Below are positions 55,691 to 63,818 of a DNA stretch of 64,000 nt, piece by piece; position 1 is the stretch's first letter; the number at the start of each line of letters is the position of its first letter. The stretch is taken from assembly GCA_037965595.1 (NCBI GenBank), contig CP150183.1, positions 2,294,001 to 2,358,000 of the forward strand. Reading direction: 5' to 3'. The position numbers and the translations under genes were made by a program. The notes below the pieces were generated by a model. That model was given only the letters and a program-made list of their open reading frames with translations. It was not told where the DNA came from and made no database searches. This DNA is from Alkalihalobacillus sp. FSL W8-0930. Its GTDB lineage: Bacteria > Bacillota > Bacilli > Bacillales > Bacillaceae_D.

Positions 55691-56299
55691 TCATGATATT
55701 GTCTCCTTTTCATATTGTTTCTTTGCCCGTAAGCCGTATAAACCACATAAGAGAATAGTAAGGATGAGGAAGTACACTGCCAACCCTCTCATTAAGGCAA
55801 ACGGTGTTTCAAAAAGGAATGCAAACCAAAAGGAGCCGCCTTCCTTATCCCATAGTCCAGGTGTTAAATACCAATTGACAGGGTTAATATTTCTTGGAAG
55901 CATATCAGCCATATAAAAAATGAAAATCAAAGGAATGGAAATATAAAACTGAGTTAAGTATAAATCGGAAATGCGTTTATAGCGAGCAGCTTTTGATTGC
56001 TGATCAGAGAAAATATCTTCCGTAGCTCTCTCATCTATGCGTTCAAAATAGTGGTGACCGTTTCTTCTAGGACAAGGTAGCCTACTCCACCCACTATCTT
56101 CAAACATGATTTCGTAATCAATAAAATCGGCCTTACGTTTGAATTTACGATAATCAATTCTATAGGTTGTGTTTTTCGGTTCTCCCTTTTTAAATCGATA
56201 ACCAAATGAACGATACATCAAGTGATATCCGCGATGCGCCATTTCATTTAACCATTGTTCTTCCTTCGTTAAATCAGTGAAAAATCTAAACCTCCTCAT
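55691..56299 (-). CDS. DUF2812 membrane protein
   Basis: 202 residues. DUF2812 domain: FTDLTKEEQWLNEMAHRGYHL followed by the strand-rich YRIDYRKFKRK; two C-terminal membrane segments. Nearly always paired with a PadR regulator, as here; its start overlaps the padR stop by 14 nt. Function unknown. Confidence 0.88.
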   Translation of the reverse strand: MRRFRFFTDLTKEEQWLNEMAHRGYHLMYRSFGYRFKKGEPKNTTYRIDYRKFKRKADFIDYEIMFEDSGWSRLPCPRRNGHHYFERIDERATEDIFSDQQSKAARYKRISDLYLTQFYISIPLIFIFYMADMLPRNINPVNWYLTPGLWDKEGGSFWFAFLFETPFALMRGLAVYFLILTILLCGLYGLRAKKQYEKETIS

Positions 56300-56618
56300 C
56301 TCTCTCCTCCTTTAACAACTGATCCGTCACTCGAAGCAACGTACGCATCCGTTCCTGTTCCAGAGCAAGAATTTCTCTTCCTTCATTTGTTATTTTATAG
56401 ACTTTTCTACGTCTCCCTTTATCTGGGACAAGTTCAATAAACTTAAGTTTTACCAAATTTTCAAACGCTCCATACAACGTACCCGCTGCCATGCGCACTT
56501 GACCTTCACTTAACTCCTCCACACGCTGCATCACTAAATATCCATGCCGCGGTTCTAACAAAGAAAGCAAAATGTAATAAACCGTCTCTGTTAAAGGTAA
56601 ATGTTTACTTCGTTTCAT
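56286..56618 (-). CDS. PadR-family transcriptional repressor
   Basis: 110 residues from the ATG at 56618 (AGGAGGT); a longer frame to 56858 runs through the promoter and is rejected. Winged helix with HGYLVMQRVEEL and AAGTLYGAFENLVKLKFIE, plus a short C-terminal helix. Predicted to repress its own operon through the inverted repeats at 56628-56674. Partner of DUF2812. Confidence 0.92.
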   Translation of the reverse strand: MKRSKHLPLTETVYYILLSLLEPRHGYLVMQRVEELSEGQVRMAAGTLYGAFENLVKLKFIELVPDKGRRRKVYKITNEGREILALEQERMRTLLRVTDQLLKEERDEEV

Positions 56619-56627
56619 GCTACCTCC

Positions 56628-56646
56628 TATACAGTTCAACTGAATA
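56628..56646. promoter_or_regulatory. PadR operator, site 2
   Basis: TATACAGTT-c-AACTGAATA: a 19-bp inverted repeat with one mismatch, overlapping the leader upstream of padR. Confidence 0.65.
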
Positions 56647-56651
56647 GTTTG

Positions 56652-56680
56652 AGTATATACAGTTAAACTGTATACGTCAA
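56652..56680 (-). promoter_or_regulatory. Sigma-A promoter of padR-DUF2812
   Basis: Minus strand TTGACG, 17-nt spacer, TATACT. The spacer is exactly operator site 1. Confidence 0.78.
56656..56674. promoter_or_regulatory. PadR operator, site 1
   Basis: TATACAGTT-a-AACTGTATA: perfect 19-bp inverted repeat within the promoter spacer, centred 28 bp from site 2. Confidence 0.75.
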
Positions 56681-56704
56681 TGATCGAATTGAGAGTGTGG
56701 AGAT

Positions 56705-56787
56705 GGATGAATTTTGTTTTCAGTTCGATGTATTGTCCATTTCTCCGATGTATTTTGCTCTCTTCCCGATGTAATTCTAACTCTCGT
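56705..56787. repeat. Four imperfect 20-21-bp tandem units
   Basis: Units start at 56705, 56726, 56746 and 56767 and share (C/G)GATG(T/A)ATT; spacing 21, 20, 21. Located between padR promoter and the GNAT gene; no coding role seen. Confidence 0.55.
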
Positions 56788-56848
56788 CTACATAACCGCA
56801 CCCGAATTCCAATTTCAACCCAAAAAAAGACGCAACAATTGCTACGTC

Positions 56849-57385
56849 CTACTCCCACTCGTCCTTTAACAATCCATATAAAATTCGATCATGGAAGGTA
56901 TTGTTTATCCTCTCGTCTCGTCTGATTATTCCTTCCTGAGTAAAGCCTAATTTCATTGGGATTGCCTGGCTTTTTGTGTTTATGGTGGCGACCTTGATTT
57001 CGGTTTTCTGTAGGTTCAATTCGTCAAATGCCACACGAATAAGCTGGGTGCAGGCATTTGTCATGAGCCCCTTTCCGACGAATTCTTCTCCGAGCCAATA
57101 CCCCATTTCCGTTCGCCGCGTCGTGTAATCAATATACAACAAGCCAATGGATCCGACGAGTTTTCCTTCATACCAGATCCCAGACCAATAACCATTGTTT
57201 GTTTCACTTCGTTTTAATGATTTTTCAATAAATGCGACTGTGTCTGAGACAGAATGTGTGTAGGTAGGAAACGTAAGCCAAGCACTAAGGCTTTCGCGAC
57301 TTTTATCAATTAGTTGAAAAAGTTCCTCAGCGTGATGCAGCTCTAACCGTTTCACTACACTTCTTTTATCTGTGTCTAATTTCAT
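56849..57385 (-). CDS. RimJ/RimL-type N-acetyltransferase
   Basis: 178 residues. RimL pattern WLGEEFVGKGLMTNACTQL and the C-terminal KLGFTQEGIIRRD. Acetylates protein N-termini or small molecules; substrate unknown. GGAGGG precedes the ATG. Convergent-free; padR lies downstream. Confidence 0.9.
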   Translation of the reverse strand: MKLDTDKRSVVKRLELHHAEELFQLIDKSRESLSAWLTFPTYTHSVSDTVAFIEKSLKRSETNNGYWSGIWYEGKLVGSIGLLYIDYTTRRTEMGYWLGEEFVGKGLMTNACTQLIRVAFDELNLQKTEIKVATINTKSQAIPMKLGFTQEGIIRRDERINNTFHDRILYGLLKDEWE

Positions 57386-57463
57386 CCTTTATTTCCCTCC
57401 TTCTATTGAATCGTACAAACGACCCTTTTATACTTGAGTTAACAAGAAGTAGGAGGTAAGCCA

Positions 57464-57673
57464 ATGAAAGCAACAAACATACTTTTTTTCATCATTGCAC
57501 TTATGTATTTAGGTATCATCGCTACAGTAACAGGTTCATTCCCTCCTCTTACACATGATCAACTAATGACGATTGCAAGCGCCTTGTTTCTAGCTGCACT
57601 TGGTGTACAATTCGTTTTATTAGCTAAAAAGAAAAGTACAAAAAGACAATCATCAACCGAATTAAAACGCTAG
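57464..57673 (+). CDS. Small two-span membrane protein
   Basis: 69 residues with two membrane segments (IIALMYLGIIATVTG; SALFLAALGVQFVLLA) and a basic C-terminus. Reminiscent of YrhC-type proteins but no family assigned. AGGAGG, 8-nt spacing. Its end overlaps the convergent NUDIX gene by 12 nt. Confidence 0.68.
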   Translation: MKATNILFFIIALMYLGIIATVTGSFPPLTHDQLMTIASALFLAALGVQFVLLAKKKSTKRQSSTELKR

Positions 57674-58084
57674 CTCTCCGTGAAAGGTGTAAGGAATTCC
57701 TTGATCCAAAAATCGCTCGATCCCTCCGTAATGAGGGATTTTTTGATTTGCTTCTTCTAGACTAATCCACCTTGCCTGCTCAATCGTTGCGACATCATGA
57801 ATGTGAATAATATCCGAAGTCGACATTAGCGTCGCGTTAAACGTGGTGAGAATCGCATGGTGCTCTTTGATATACATTTCATTTATACTTACAACATTGT
57901 TCACTTCGACTGATAATCCGGTTTCTTCATACACCTCGCGGACGCAAGCTTCATGTAGCGTCTCATTCCCTTCTACCCGGCCACCCGGTAACGACCAGGT
58001 GGGATGATTCTTGTTTTTAACAAGTAAGACTTGATCACTTTGTTTGTTGTAAACAAACACATAGACTACTTGAATCCGTTTCAT
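57662..58084 (-). CDS. NUDIX hydrolase
   Basis: 140 residues from ATG 58084. Full Nudix box GGRVEGNETLHEACVREVYE continuing ETGL. Hydrolyses a nucleoside-diphosphate derivative; substrate unknown. Its start overlaps the kinase-like gene stop (ATGA), so the two are translationally coupled. Confidence 0.9.
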   Translation of the reverse strand: MKRIQVVYVFVYNKQSDQVLLVKNKNHPTWSLPGGRVEGNETLHEACVREVYEETGLSVEVNNVVSINEMYIKEHHAILTTFNATLMSTSDIIHIHDVATIEQARWISLEEANQKIPHYGGIERFLDQGIPYTFHGELAF

Positions 58085-58956
58085 AGACTCTCCTCCAGTG
58101 CTTGATTCCAAGATGTTATAAACGATTGAACCGTAGAATAACGTTCATCTTTGTTTTCAGAAACCGCCTTGCATGCGACCTTCCAAAGTGCGGAGCTTGC
58201 CTCCCATTTTTCAATTGAGCGATCAAGTTCGCCTCCAAGTAAACAAAATGCCGTTGCTCCAAGTCTAAAGACGTTCGTTCGTTTGTCGATCAAAGCACTT
58301 TGTTCAAATTCCTCCGGTGACATAAATCGTTTAGAGCCAAACATTCGCCCCATTTCATTGTGAAGAGGACCTAACTCATAATAATCAATGTCACAAATGG
58401 TTGTTCGATCATTCGTAAAATCGTAGAGAATACTTCCATCATAAAAATCAATGGCGATGTATTCTTGTTCTTCCACTAACTCGTGAAATGTGAAGATGCT
58501 AGAGAGTGCGTTTAAACGTTTTTGTACAGGTAGTTGTTTGAAACGATAAAAAGGAGAATCTGGATGCTCATATTTTTCAGGCGGAGGATAGGACCAATGA
58601 GGATGCAGGCACTCACCCTCCTGCCAATCAAACACAACCGCGTATCCATGCTCTAACTCGAAGTGATCTTGAAGTGTAACGAGATGCTTATGGGCTAATG
58701 TCTTATAAAGGGGAACGGCTTGTTTTAAACGAGCAATTGCATTCCTTGGTTCTCCGTCAAAATGAATTGTTTTTGCACCTGCATATTTAATAAATTGTTT
58801 GCGCCCGTTTCTCATGACACCAAAGCAAATATTACCTGAATCCTGCTGATCAAATACGTGACATACCGTTCCTAGCGCTTGCAACCAGCTAAAATCATGC
58901 TTCTCCTTCAATTGAAAAGATACTTCATCGATTTGTATCGTCAAACCTTGACTCAT
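58081..58956 (-). CDS. Atypical serine/threonine kinase-like protein
   Basis: 291 residues. Kinase-like fold: lysine in KQFIKYAG, helical lobe, a catalytic-loop analogue AIDFYDGSILYDF and a DFG analogue CDIDYYELGP; the usual HRD is replaced by AID. Activity may be altered or aimed at a small molecule, or the protein may be a pseudokinase. GGAG precedes the ATG. Coupled to the downstream NUDIX gene. Confidence 0.78.
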   Translation of the reverse strand: MSQGLTIQIDEVSFQLKEKHDFSWLQALGTVCHVFDQQDSGNICFGVMRNGRKQFIKYAGAKTIHFDGEPRNAIARLKQAVPLYKTLAHKHLVTLQDHFELEHGYAVVFDWQEGECLHPHWSYPPPEKYEHPDSPFYRFKQLPVQKRLNALSSIFTFHELVEEQEYIAIDFYDGSILYDFTNDRTTICDIDYYELGPLHNEMGRMFGSKRFMSPEEFEQSALIDKRTNVFRLGATAFCLLGGELDRSIEKWEASSALWKVACKAVSENKDERYSTVQSFITSWNQALEESL

Positions 58957-59079
58957 CCAGTCACTCCTTCACACTGTTTATATGGTTCATTTTACCAAAA
59001 ATAAGTGGCATGAAACTAGTCTTAAAGATAAATAAAGACCTCACCCACCAAACATATGGAGAGGGAAGTCTGTAAGACC

Positions 59080-59868
59080 TTATTCATCTTTAATATCATC
59101 AAGATTAACTGGGGTGTAATCACTTCTTTTGTAATTCCCAGTAGATTTAACCATCTCTTTAAGATGATCCATGTCAATGGGAGTATTCGTTACATGATAA
59201 TAGTTTTCACCCCATTGTAACATTCGTGTTTCATACAAACTAAGCATAATCGGTGAGTCACGATTGTTCTTATAAAATGTAATGAGAACGCCATTTTCTT
59301 TTGAGACATCTCCATCCCATTCGGAATCACGCATTTTTTTAATCGAGTACTGACTTAGAAAATCAATGAATTCATCTGCGTCAGTAGCGTCCTTTGTTTC
59401 GTAAACTTCATCCGAGGATAACTCAATAATCATCGATTCAAAGTTTGCTGAATGGTAATCAAACAAACTGTCTAGCGGTTTCTCTTTATTCTCATTTATC
59501 ACATTCACAGAGAAGATCGCAACAGGAATTAGGATTAATAATGTACTGAAAATGATAAAGCTCGTTTGATTTCGCAGGACTCTAATCAGTAAATAACTTG
59601 AAAGTTTTTCAGATACGAATGCTGTTAAAGGGATAACGCCTAGAAGATAAACGAAAATCGTTGTTAACGTGCTTATAAGTCCCGTTTTCCAAGGGATATA
59701 ATAGTAATAGATGGCTCCGTATACATACGTATTGATAATCAAGAAAAGCACTAAAAAAGTGTAAAATAGAAATTTCCCTTTTGCTTGATTAATGCCAACG
59801 ATACTTCTCTCACTAAGCTCTTTAGGGACGTTAATTTTATTTATTTCATCTTTTATGTTATTACTCAT
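59080..59868 (-). CDS. Putative anti-sigma factor partner of ECF sigma gene
   Basis: 262 residues from ATG 59868 (GAGGTG). Cytoplasmic N-terminal stretch, three to four membrane segments (KFLFYTFLVLFLIINTYVY; LISTLTTIFVYLLGVIPLTAFV; FIIFSTLLILIPVAIFSV), extracytoplasmic C-terminal domain. It overlaps the end of the sigma gene by 8 nt, the classic sigma/anti-sigma arrangement. No sequence family identified, so the role is by context. Confidence 0.65.
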   Translation of the reverse strand: MSNNIKDEINKINVPKELSERSIVGINQAKGKFLFYTFLVLFLIINTYVYGAIYYYYIPWKTGLISTLTTIFVYLLGVIPLTAFVSEKLSSYLLIRVLRNQTSFIIFSTLLILIPVAIFSVNVINENKEKPLDSLFDYHSANFESMIIELSSDEVYETKDATDADEFIDFLSQYSIKKMRDSEWDGDVSKENGVLITFYKNNRDSPIMLSLYETRMLQWGENYYHVTNTPIDMDHLKEMVKSTGNYKRSDYTPVNLDDIKDE

Positions 59869-60383
59869 TAAAATCACCTCTTTCTGCATTCTTTCTAAGT
59901 TTTTCTAACGCACGATAGAGAATGGTTTTTACAGTGCCTAGTGATAAATCAAGTACATTTGAAATTTCGGAAAGTGTTAAGTCTTGATAAAAACGTAAGA
60001 CAACCACACTTTTTTCAGACTCATTCAACACATCTAATAAGTCCTTTAAAGTCATTCCTAAGTCTATGTCTTCGTCTAGATGATCAGGAACGTACTCTTT
60101 CGCGTAATCTTCAAAGAGGACCTCCACATTTTTCTTTCTAAGTAAATCAATTGAGACATTTATGAAAATTCTAAGTAACCACGTTTTAAAATAGGTAGGC
60201 TCCTTTGCTTGAAATCCGTTTAAAGGAACGGTATGCCGTTTCTTGAACAACTTCCAGGGCATCCTCTTCGTTTTTCATATAAATAAAGGCCATTTTATAA
60301 ATGTCCACCTCATATGTTTGAAAACATTCCAAAAAAGCCTTTGAATTCCCTCTTCGTGCTTTTTTGACTAAATTCACATTCAA
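59861..60383 (-). pseudogene. ECF sigma factor gene with one-base frameshift
   Basis: Two frames together make one sigma-70-family protein of about 173 residues. Frame 1 (TTG 60383, after AGGAGGTG) gives region 2 start (FLECFQTYEVDIYKMAFIYM; EEDALEVVQETAYRSFKRI) and then stops; frame 2 supplies AKEPTYFKTWLLRIFINV and region 4 (LRFYQDLTLSEISNVLDL, GTVKTILYRALEKLR). Deleting one T from the TTT at 60212-60214 (minus strand) joins them as RIQAKEPTYF. Either a true mutation, programmed frameshift or sequencing error. Confidence 0.88.
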
Positions 60384-60418
60384 GAACGTTGCACCTCCTA
60401 CGTTCGTTCACTATACAT

Positions 60419-60448
60419 TAGACGTAACAGTCGGCTATTTGGCTTTCA
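60419..60448 (-). promoter_or_regulatory. Candidate ECF-type promoter of the sigma operon
   Basis: Minus strand TGAAAG, 18-nt spacer, CGTCTA, similar to TGAAAC-16/17-CGTC autoregulated ECF promoters. Spacer is one or two bases too long. Confidence 0.3.
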
Positions 60449-60501
60449 TTATTTAAAAATTTATTTTTATCATACCATTTTATGTAATTGAACATGTTCA
60501 A

Positions 60502-60539
60502 AAAACCAGACTCAGAAATAAACATCTGAGTCTGGTTTT
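60502..60539 (-). terminator. Terminator of SulP gene
   Basis: 15-bp perfect stem AAAACCAGACTCAGA/TCTGAGTCTGGTTTT, T6 on the minus strand. Confidence 0.94.
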
Positions 60540-60553
60540 AGTCATACTAGCTA

Positions 60554-62002
60554 TTATCCATTTGTGATACGTCCAAGTGATTTAAGCAGTGTTGCACTTT
60601 TTTTGTTTAAGCCTTGATAGTTTACTTGAATTTCATTTGCGGTAAACATCGCTTCTAACCGATCAAGAGCACCAACAGCAGAATCATCCCAAATTTGAGA
60701 ATGCGTGAGATCAATAACAACCTCATTCACTTGTTCTTCTGTGTCAAATTGCTTTAAGAAAGGCGTAACTGAAGCAAAAAATAAAGGTCCTTCTACCTGG
60801 TAGATGCGTATGTTTGTATCCTGATCCAAACGTTTGGTTACGTGGATTTTGGAGATTTTTGATGCAAAAAAGATCATGCTAAGTAGGACACCAGACAATA
60901 CTCCGTATGCTAAATTGTGCGTTATAAGCACAACCGCTACCGTTACAACCAACACAACCGCATCCGTTCGAGGCAGTTTGTGCAACGTGCGAAGCGAACT
61001 CCAATCAAAAGAACTAATGGCAACCATAATCATGACTCCAGTTAAGGCAGCCATCGGAATTTGAACAACCAGATTGCCTAAAGCAACAATCATAAACATA
61101 AGAAATGCACCCGCCACAAACGTAGACAGCCTACCTCTACCACCAGACTTCACATTAATCATAGATTGGCCAATCATCGCGCATCCAGCCATTCCACCAA
61201 AGAATCCTGCCACAATATTAGCCATTCCCTGACCGCGGCTTTCTTTGTTTTTATTACTTGGTGTATCCGTCATATCATCTAAGATATTTGCGGTTAGCAG
61301 CGATTCAAGTAACCCAACAATCGCAAGCGCAAAGGAATAAGGGAAAATGATCCATAACGTCTCAAGATTTAACGGGACATTTGGCAAAATAAAAGTGGGC
61401 AAACTTTGCGTTAACGTACCCATATCTCCTACATTTCGAACATCAATATTTAGTGATAAAACAATAATCGTTACAACGACGATTGCTACAAGCGTTGAAG
61501 GTACAGCTTTTGTTACATAGGGAAATAGATACACAATTGCAAGCGTCACAGCTACGAGTACATACATGACCCATGTTTCCCCGATAAAGTGTTGAATTTG
61601 AGCCGTGAAAATTAAAATGGCTAATGAATTGACGAAGCCGGTCATCACCGTACGTGGGACGAATTGCATCAGCTTCGCAAATTTACAGATTCCAAAAATA
61701 ATTTGAATGACCCCGGTCAAAATTGTCGCAGCCAACATATACTCGATCCCATGTGACGAAACTAAATTGACCATCACTAGTGCCATCGCACCTGTTGCTG
61801 CAGAGATCATTCCCGTCCTGCCACCGACAAATGAAATAACAACCGCGATACAAAACGATGCATACAACCCTACCATTGGGTCAACCCCAGCAATAATTGA
61901 AAAAGCAATGGCTTCCGGGATCAAGGCTAAGGCGACAACAATCCCTGATAAGATGTCTCCTTTTACATTGCCAAACCATTGTTCTTTTAAGCTTCCAACC
62001 AT
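60554..62002 (-). CDS. SulP-family anion transporter with STAS domain
   Basis: 482 residues. Segments [21 protein letters not shown] and [22 protein letters not shown] typical of SulP; about 11 membrane segments; C-terminal STAS domain ([32 protein letters not shown]). Sulfate, bicarbonate or related anion transport; specificity unresolved. In an alkaliphile, bicarbonate is plausible (inference). Confidence 0.92.
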   Translation of the reverse strand: MVGSLKEQWFGNVKGDILSGIVVALALIPEAIAFSIIAGVDPMVGLYASFCIAVVISFVGGRTGMISAATGAMALVMVNLVSSHGIEYMLAATILTGVIQIIFGICKFAKLMQFVPRTVMTGFVNSLAILIFTAQIQHFIGETWVMYVLVAVTLAIVYLFPYVTKAVPSTLVAIVVVTIIVLSLNIDVRNVGDMGTLTQSLPTFILPNVPLNLETLWIIFPYSFALAIVGLLESLLTANILDDMTDTPSNKNKESRGQGMANIVAGFFGGMAGCAMIGQSMINVKSGGRGRLSTFVAGAFLMFMIVALGNLVVQIPMAALTGVMIMVAISSFDWSSLRTLHKLPRTDAVVLVVTVAVVLITHNLAYGVLSGVLLSMIFFASKISKIHVTKRLDQDTNIRIYQVEGPLFFASVTPFLKQFDTEEQVNEVVIDLTHSQIWDDSAVGALDRLEAMFTANEIQVNYQGLNKKSATLLKSLGRITNG

Positions 62003-62266
62003 ATCTAACCTCTCTCTTTCTTTTCATTTTACCGACCCTCGAGTCTCACGAAAGTCAATGAAATTTGAAAGAGAGTTTCCTTCTTCTCCGATTTTTACAC
62101 AAGGTCTATTATAGGGCTTCTTTCGATTTGCGCAAGATCTTTTTATTTATTGAGGTATTGACATCATTTGGATAAAAGAGGTATGAATAAGCTAACACTA
62201 GAAAAGTCGGCATCATCCTACTAGAATCATTTAACAATAAGAATGCAATCGAAAAGAGGAAATCTA

Positions 62267-62401
62267 TTGATCTCAGTTCAAGTAAATCAGCTAGCTGAAG
62301 AAGATAAAGGGATTGCGGAAATACATGGACCCTATCGTTGCTTTTCCATCTATCCGAATTCAGAGGATTATGTAACTGCAACAAGAGATGTATTCCAATG
62401 A
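62267..62401 (+). CDS. Small upstream protein of two-gene cassette
   Basis: 44 residues from TTG 62267 (AGAGGAAA nearby). Sequence ISVQVNQLAEEDKGIAEIH followed by PYRCFSIYPNSEDYVTATRD; soluble. An alternative in-frame ATG at 62243 lacks a ribosome binding site. Its TGA overlaps the ATG of the next gene (ATGA), strong evidence that both are translated together. No family recognised. Confidence 0.55.
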   Translation: MISVQVNQLAEEDKGIAEIHGPYRCFSIYPNSEDYVTATRDVFQ

Positions 62402-62841
62402 AACTTATCTTTGCATTTTACGAGGGTTTAGAAAAAGAATACAGCGAGTGGTTTCAAAAGAGGAATATTTCTTTTAAGCTATTTTATTCGGTGATTGATG
62501 AGAAAAAAGGTAAGACTACGTATAAATCTCCCTTAATAGAAGCTACAATCATGAATGCTCAAGACTTCTTATCAGTGCTCCATTTCACCTTTTGGCTCCC
62601 TATGCAAAATGAGTTTTTTGTCCTTTCACTTAACGGAGAGGTTTCATTTGAAGAGAGATCTCCTTATTCGGACAGTAAAAGAAAACAGCTTGTTCCGATC
62701 TTGGACATGCTACCTAACAACACATATATAACTATTGCTCATGACGCACAAGGGATTTTTCTTTTATCAAATCATGAGAGCTATCAGTCAACTACTGCAC
62801 TCAAAAACTCCCTTCCTCCTTGTATTACGGTTGAAACATAA
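62398..62841 (+). CDS. Unknown protein, second gene of the cassette
   Basis: 147 residues from ATG 62398. Mixed alpha/beta, no membrane segment: MKLIFAFYEGLEKEYSEWF then a DFLSVLHFTFWLPMQNEFFV strand region and a C-terminal ITIAHDAQGIFLL. No known motif or catalytic residues. Translationally coupled to the 44-residue ORF. Function unknown. Confidence 0.72.
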   Translation: MKLIFAFYEGLEKEYSEWFQKRNISFKLFYSVIDEKKGKTTYKSPLIEATIMNAQDFLSVLHFTFWLPMQNEFFVLSLNGEVSFEERSPYSDSKRKQLVPILDMLPNNTYITIAHDAQGIFLLSNHESYQSTTALKNSLPPCITVET

Positions 62842-62844
62842 ATG

Positions 62845-63303
62845 TTATAGCACTCGTCCAACTACATATGCAGGCACTGGCGTAAATCCCAGCTGCCTTG
62901 CCCATACGGAAAGCTGACCAATGTGATGAATTTCATGCACAACGATATGGTGAATAATCTCATTTTCTGTGTAAGTTTCAGCCTCCCACGGAACGTTGAT
63001 TCTTTTTTCTAACTGTCGTTCAAAAGATGCGTCTAACCATTTCTCATTTTCTTTTCGCAGTTGTTCTGACAAAGAAATGACCTTCTCTAGCGATGCATAA
63101 TCCTCATATACATAAACAATATATTCTTTGCCTTGAATTCCACGTATCCAGCTATGCTCAACTTCAACAATATGAAATAGAGTATACAATATACTCCTGG
63201 CACCGCCACCTAACTCTTTTTTTAATAGATGTCGGGGAATTTGATCACACCATTCAAACCATTCATCACGAACCTGCCAGTTATAATTGAACAATATTTT
63301 CAT
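62845..63303 (-). CDS. DinB-like (YjoA-type) metal-binding protein
   Basis: 152 residues, four-helix bundle of the DinB/YfiT superfamily. Three histidine ligands: LFHIVEVEHSWI in the second helix and HEIHHIGQLSVWARQLG in the fourth. Family includes thiol-S-transferases and stress-induced proteins. GGAAGG precedes the ATG. Convergent with the unknown gene, 3 nt apart. Confidence 0.9.
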   Translation of the reverse strand: MKILFNYNWQVRDEWFEWCDQIPRHLLKKELGGGARSILYTLFHIVEVEHSWIRGIQGKEYIVYVYEDYASLEKVISLSEQLRKENEKWLDASFERQLEKRINVPWEAETYTENEIIHHIVVHEIHHIGQLSVWARQLGFTPVPAYVVGRVL

Positions 63304-63350
63304 GTGATCATTCCTTCCTATTTAAAATTGAAGTCACATTGAAAGGAGGA

Positions 63351-63752
63351 CTATTCAGTCTCTTCCTCAAAGTAAATCGTCTCTTCTCCCTCACTCCAAG
63401 TGATCATTAACCCAAAGTTTCCTCCGTTCGCATAGGCACCCTCTAGTCCGTAGTTCCCATACCTTTTGTAAAAAACCCCGTCATCGTTCGGAGAAACATC
63501 ACCATATGTGTCAGGAATATTGTATTGTTTTATCGTCCTTACTTCTATCGTCTCTGGCTCCGCGCCTTCTCCTTGATATGTAAGCTCTACGTGTGCATCT
63601 TCATAAGTTGGCTCAATTGTAGGTTCTAACACAAGAAGAATCTCCCCAGTCCAACTTTCTGATTCTCCACTAAAGTAGCGATCATCAAGATCAGCACTGC
63701 CACAAGCAAATAAAAAGATCGTAAGCAAGATTACTAGAAATGACCACTTCAT
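63351..63752 (-). CDS. Predicted lipoprotein, function unknown
   Basis: 133 residues. Lipobox FLFACGS, then an acidic beta-rich domain (SWTGEILLVLEPTIEPTYEDAH; short NYGLEGAYANGGNFGLMITW). Extracytoplasmic, function unknown. GAGGAGGG precedes the ATG. Confidence 0.85.
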   Translation of the reverse strand: MKWSFLVILLTIFLFACGSADLDDRYFSGESESWTGEILLVLEPTIEPTYEDAHVELTYQGEGAEPETIEVRTIKQYNIPDTYGDVSPNDDGVFYKRYGNYGLEGAYANGGNFGLMITWSEGEETIYFEEETE

Positions 63753-63796
63753 CGCTTCCCTCCTCTATTAATAATAGATTAATTTCATTCAAAAAA

Positions 63797-63818
63797 GAGG
63801 TTTCAATTGAAACCTCTC
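63797..63818 (-). terminator. Terminator overlapping a stop codon
   Basis: Perfect palindrome AGAGGTTTCAATTGAAACCTCT; the TGA of the edge gene lies inside it. Followed on the minus strand by T6. Confidence 0.88.

Noticed and set aside
56619-56858. 80-residue N-terminal extension of PadR
   Set aside because: It runs through the padR promoter and operators, and PadR proteins normally start at the ATG used here.
59030-59080. Inverted-looking sequence near the anti-sigma 3' end
   Set aside because: Pairing is weak and no T-run follows on the minus strand.
62109-62384. 91-residue minus-strand frame
   Set aside because: Antisense to the 44-residue ORF; no ribosome binding site; the plus strand has coupling evidence.
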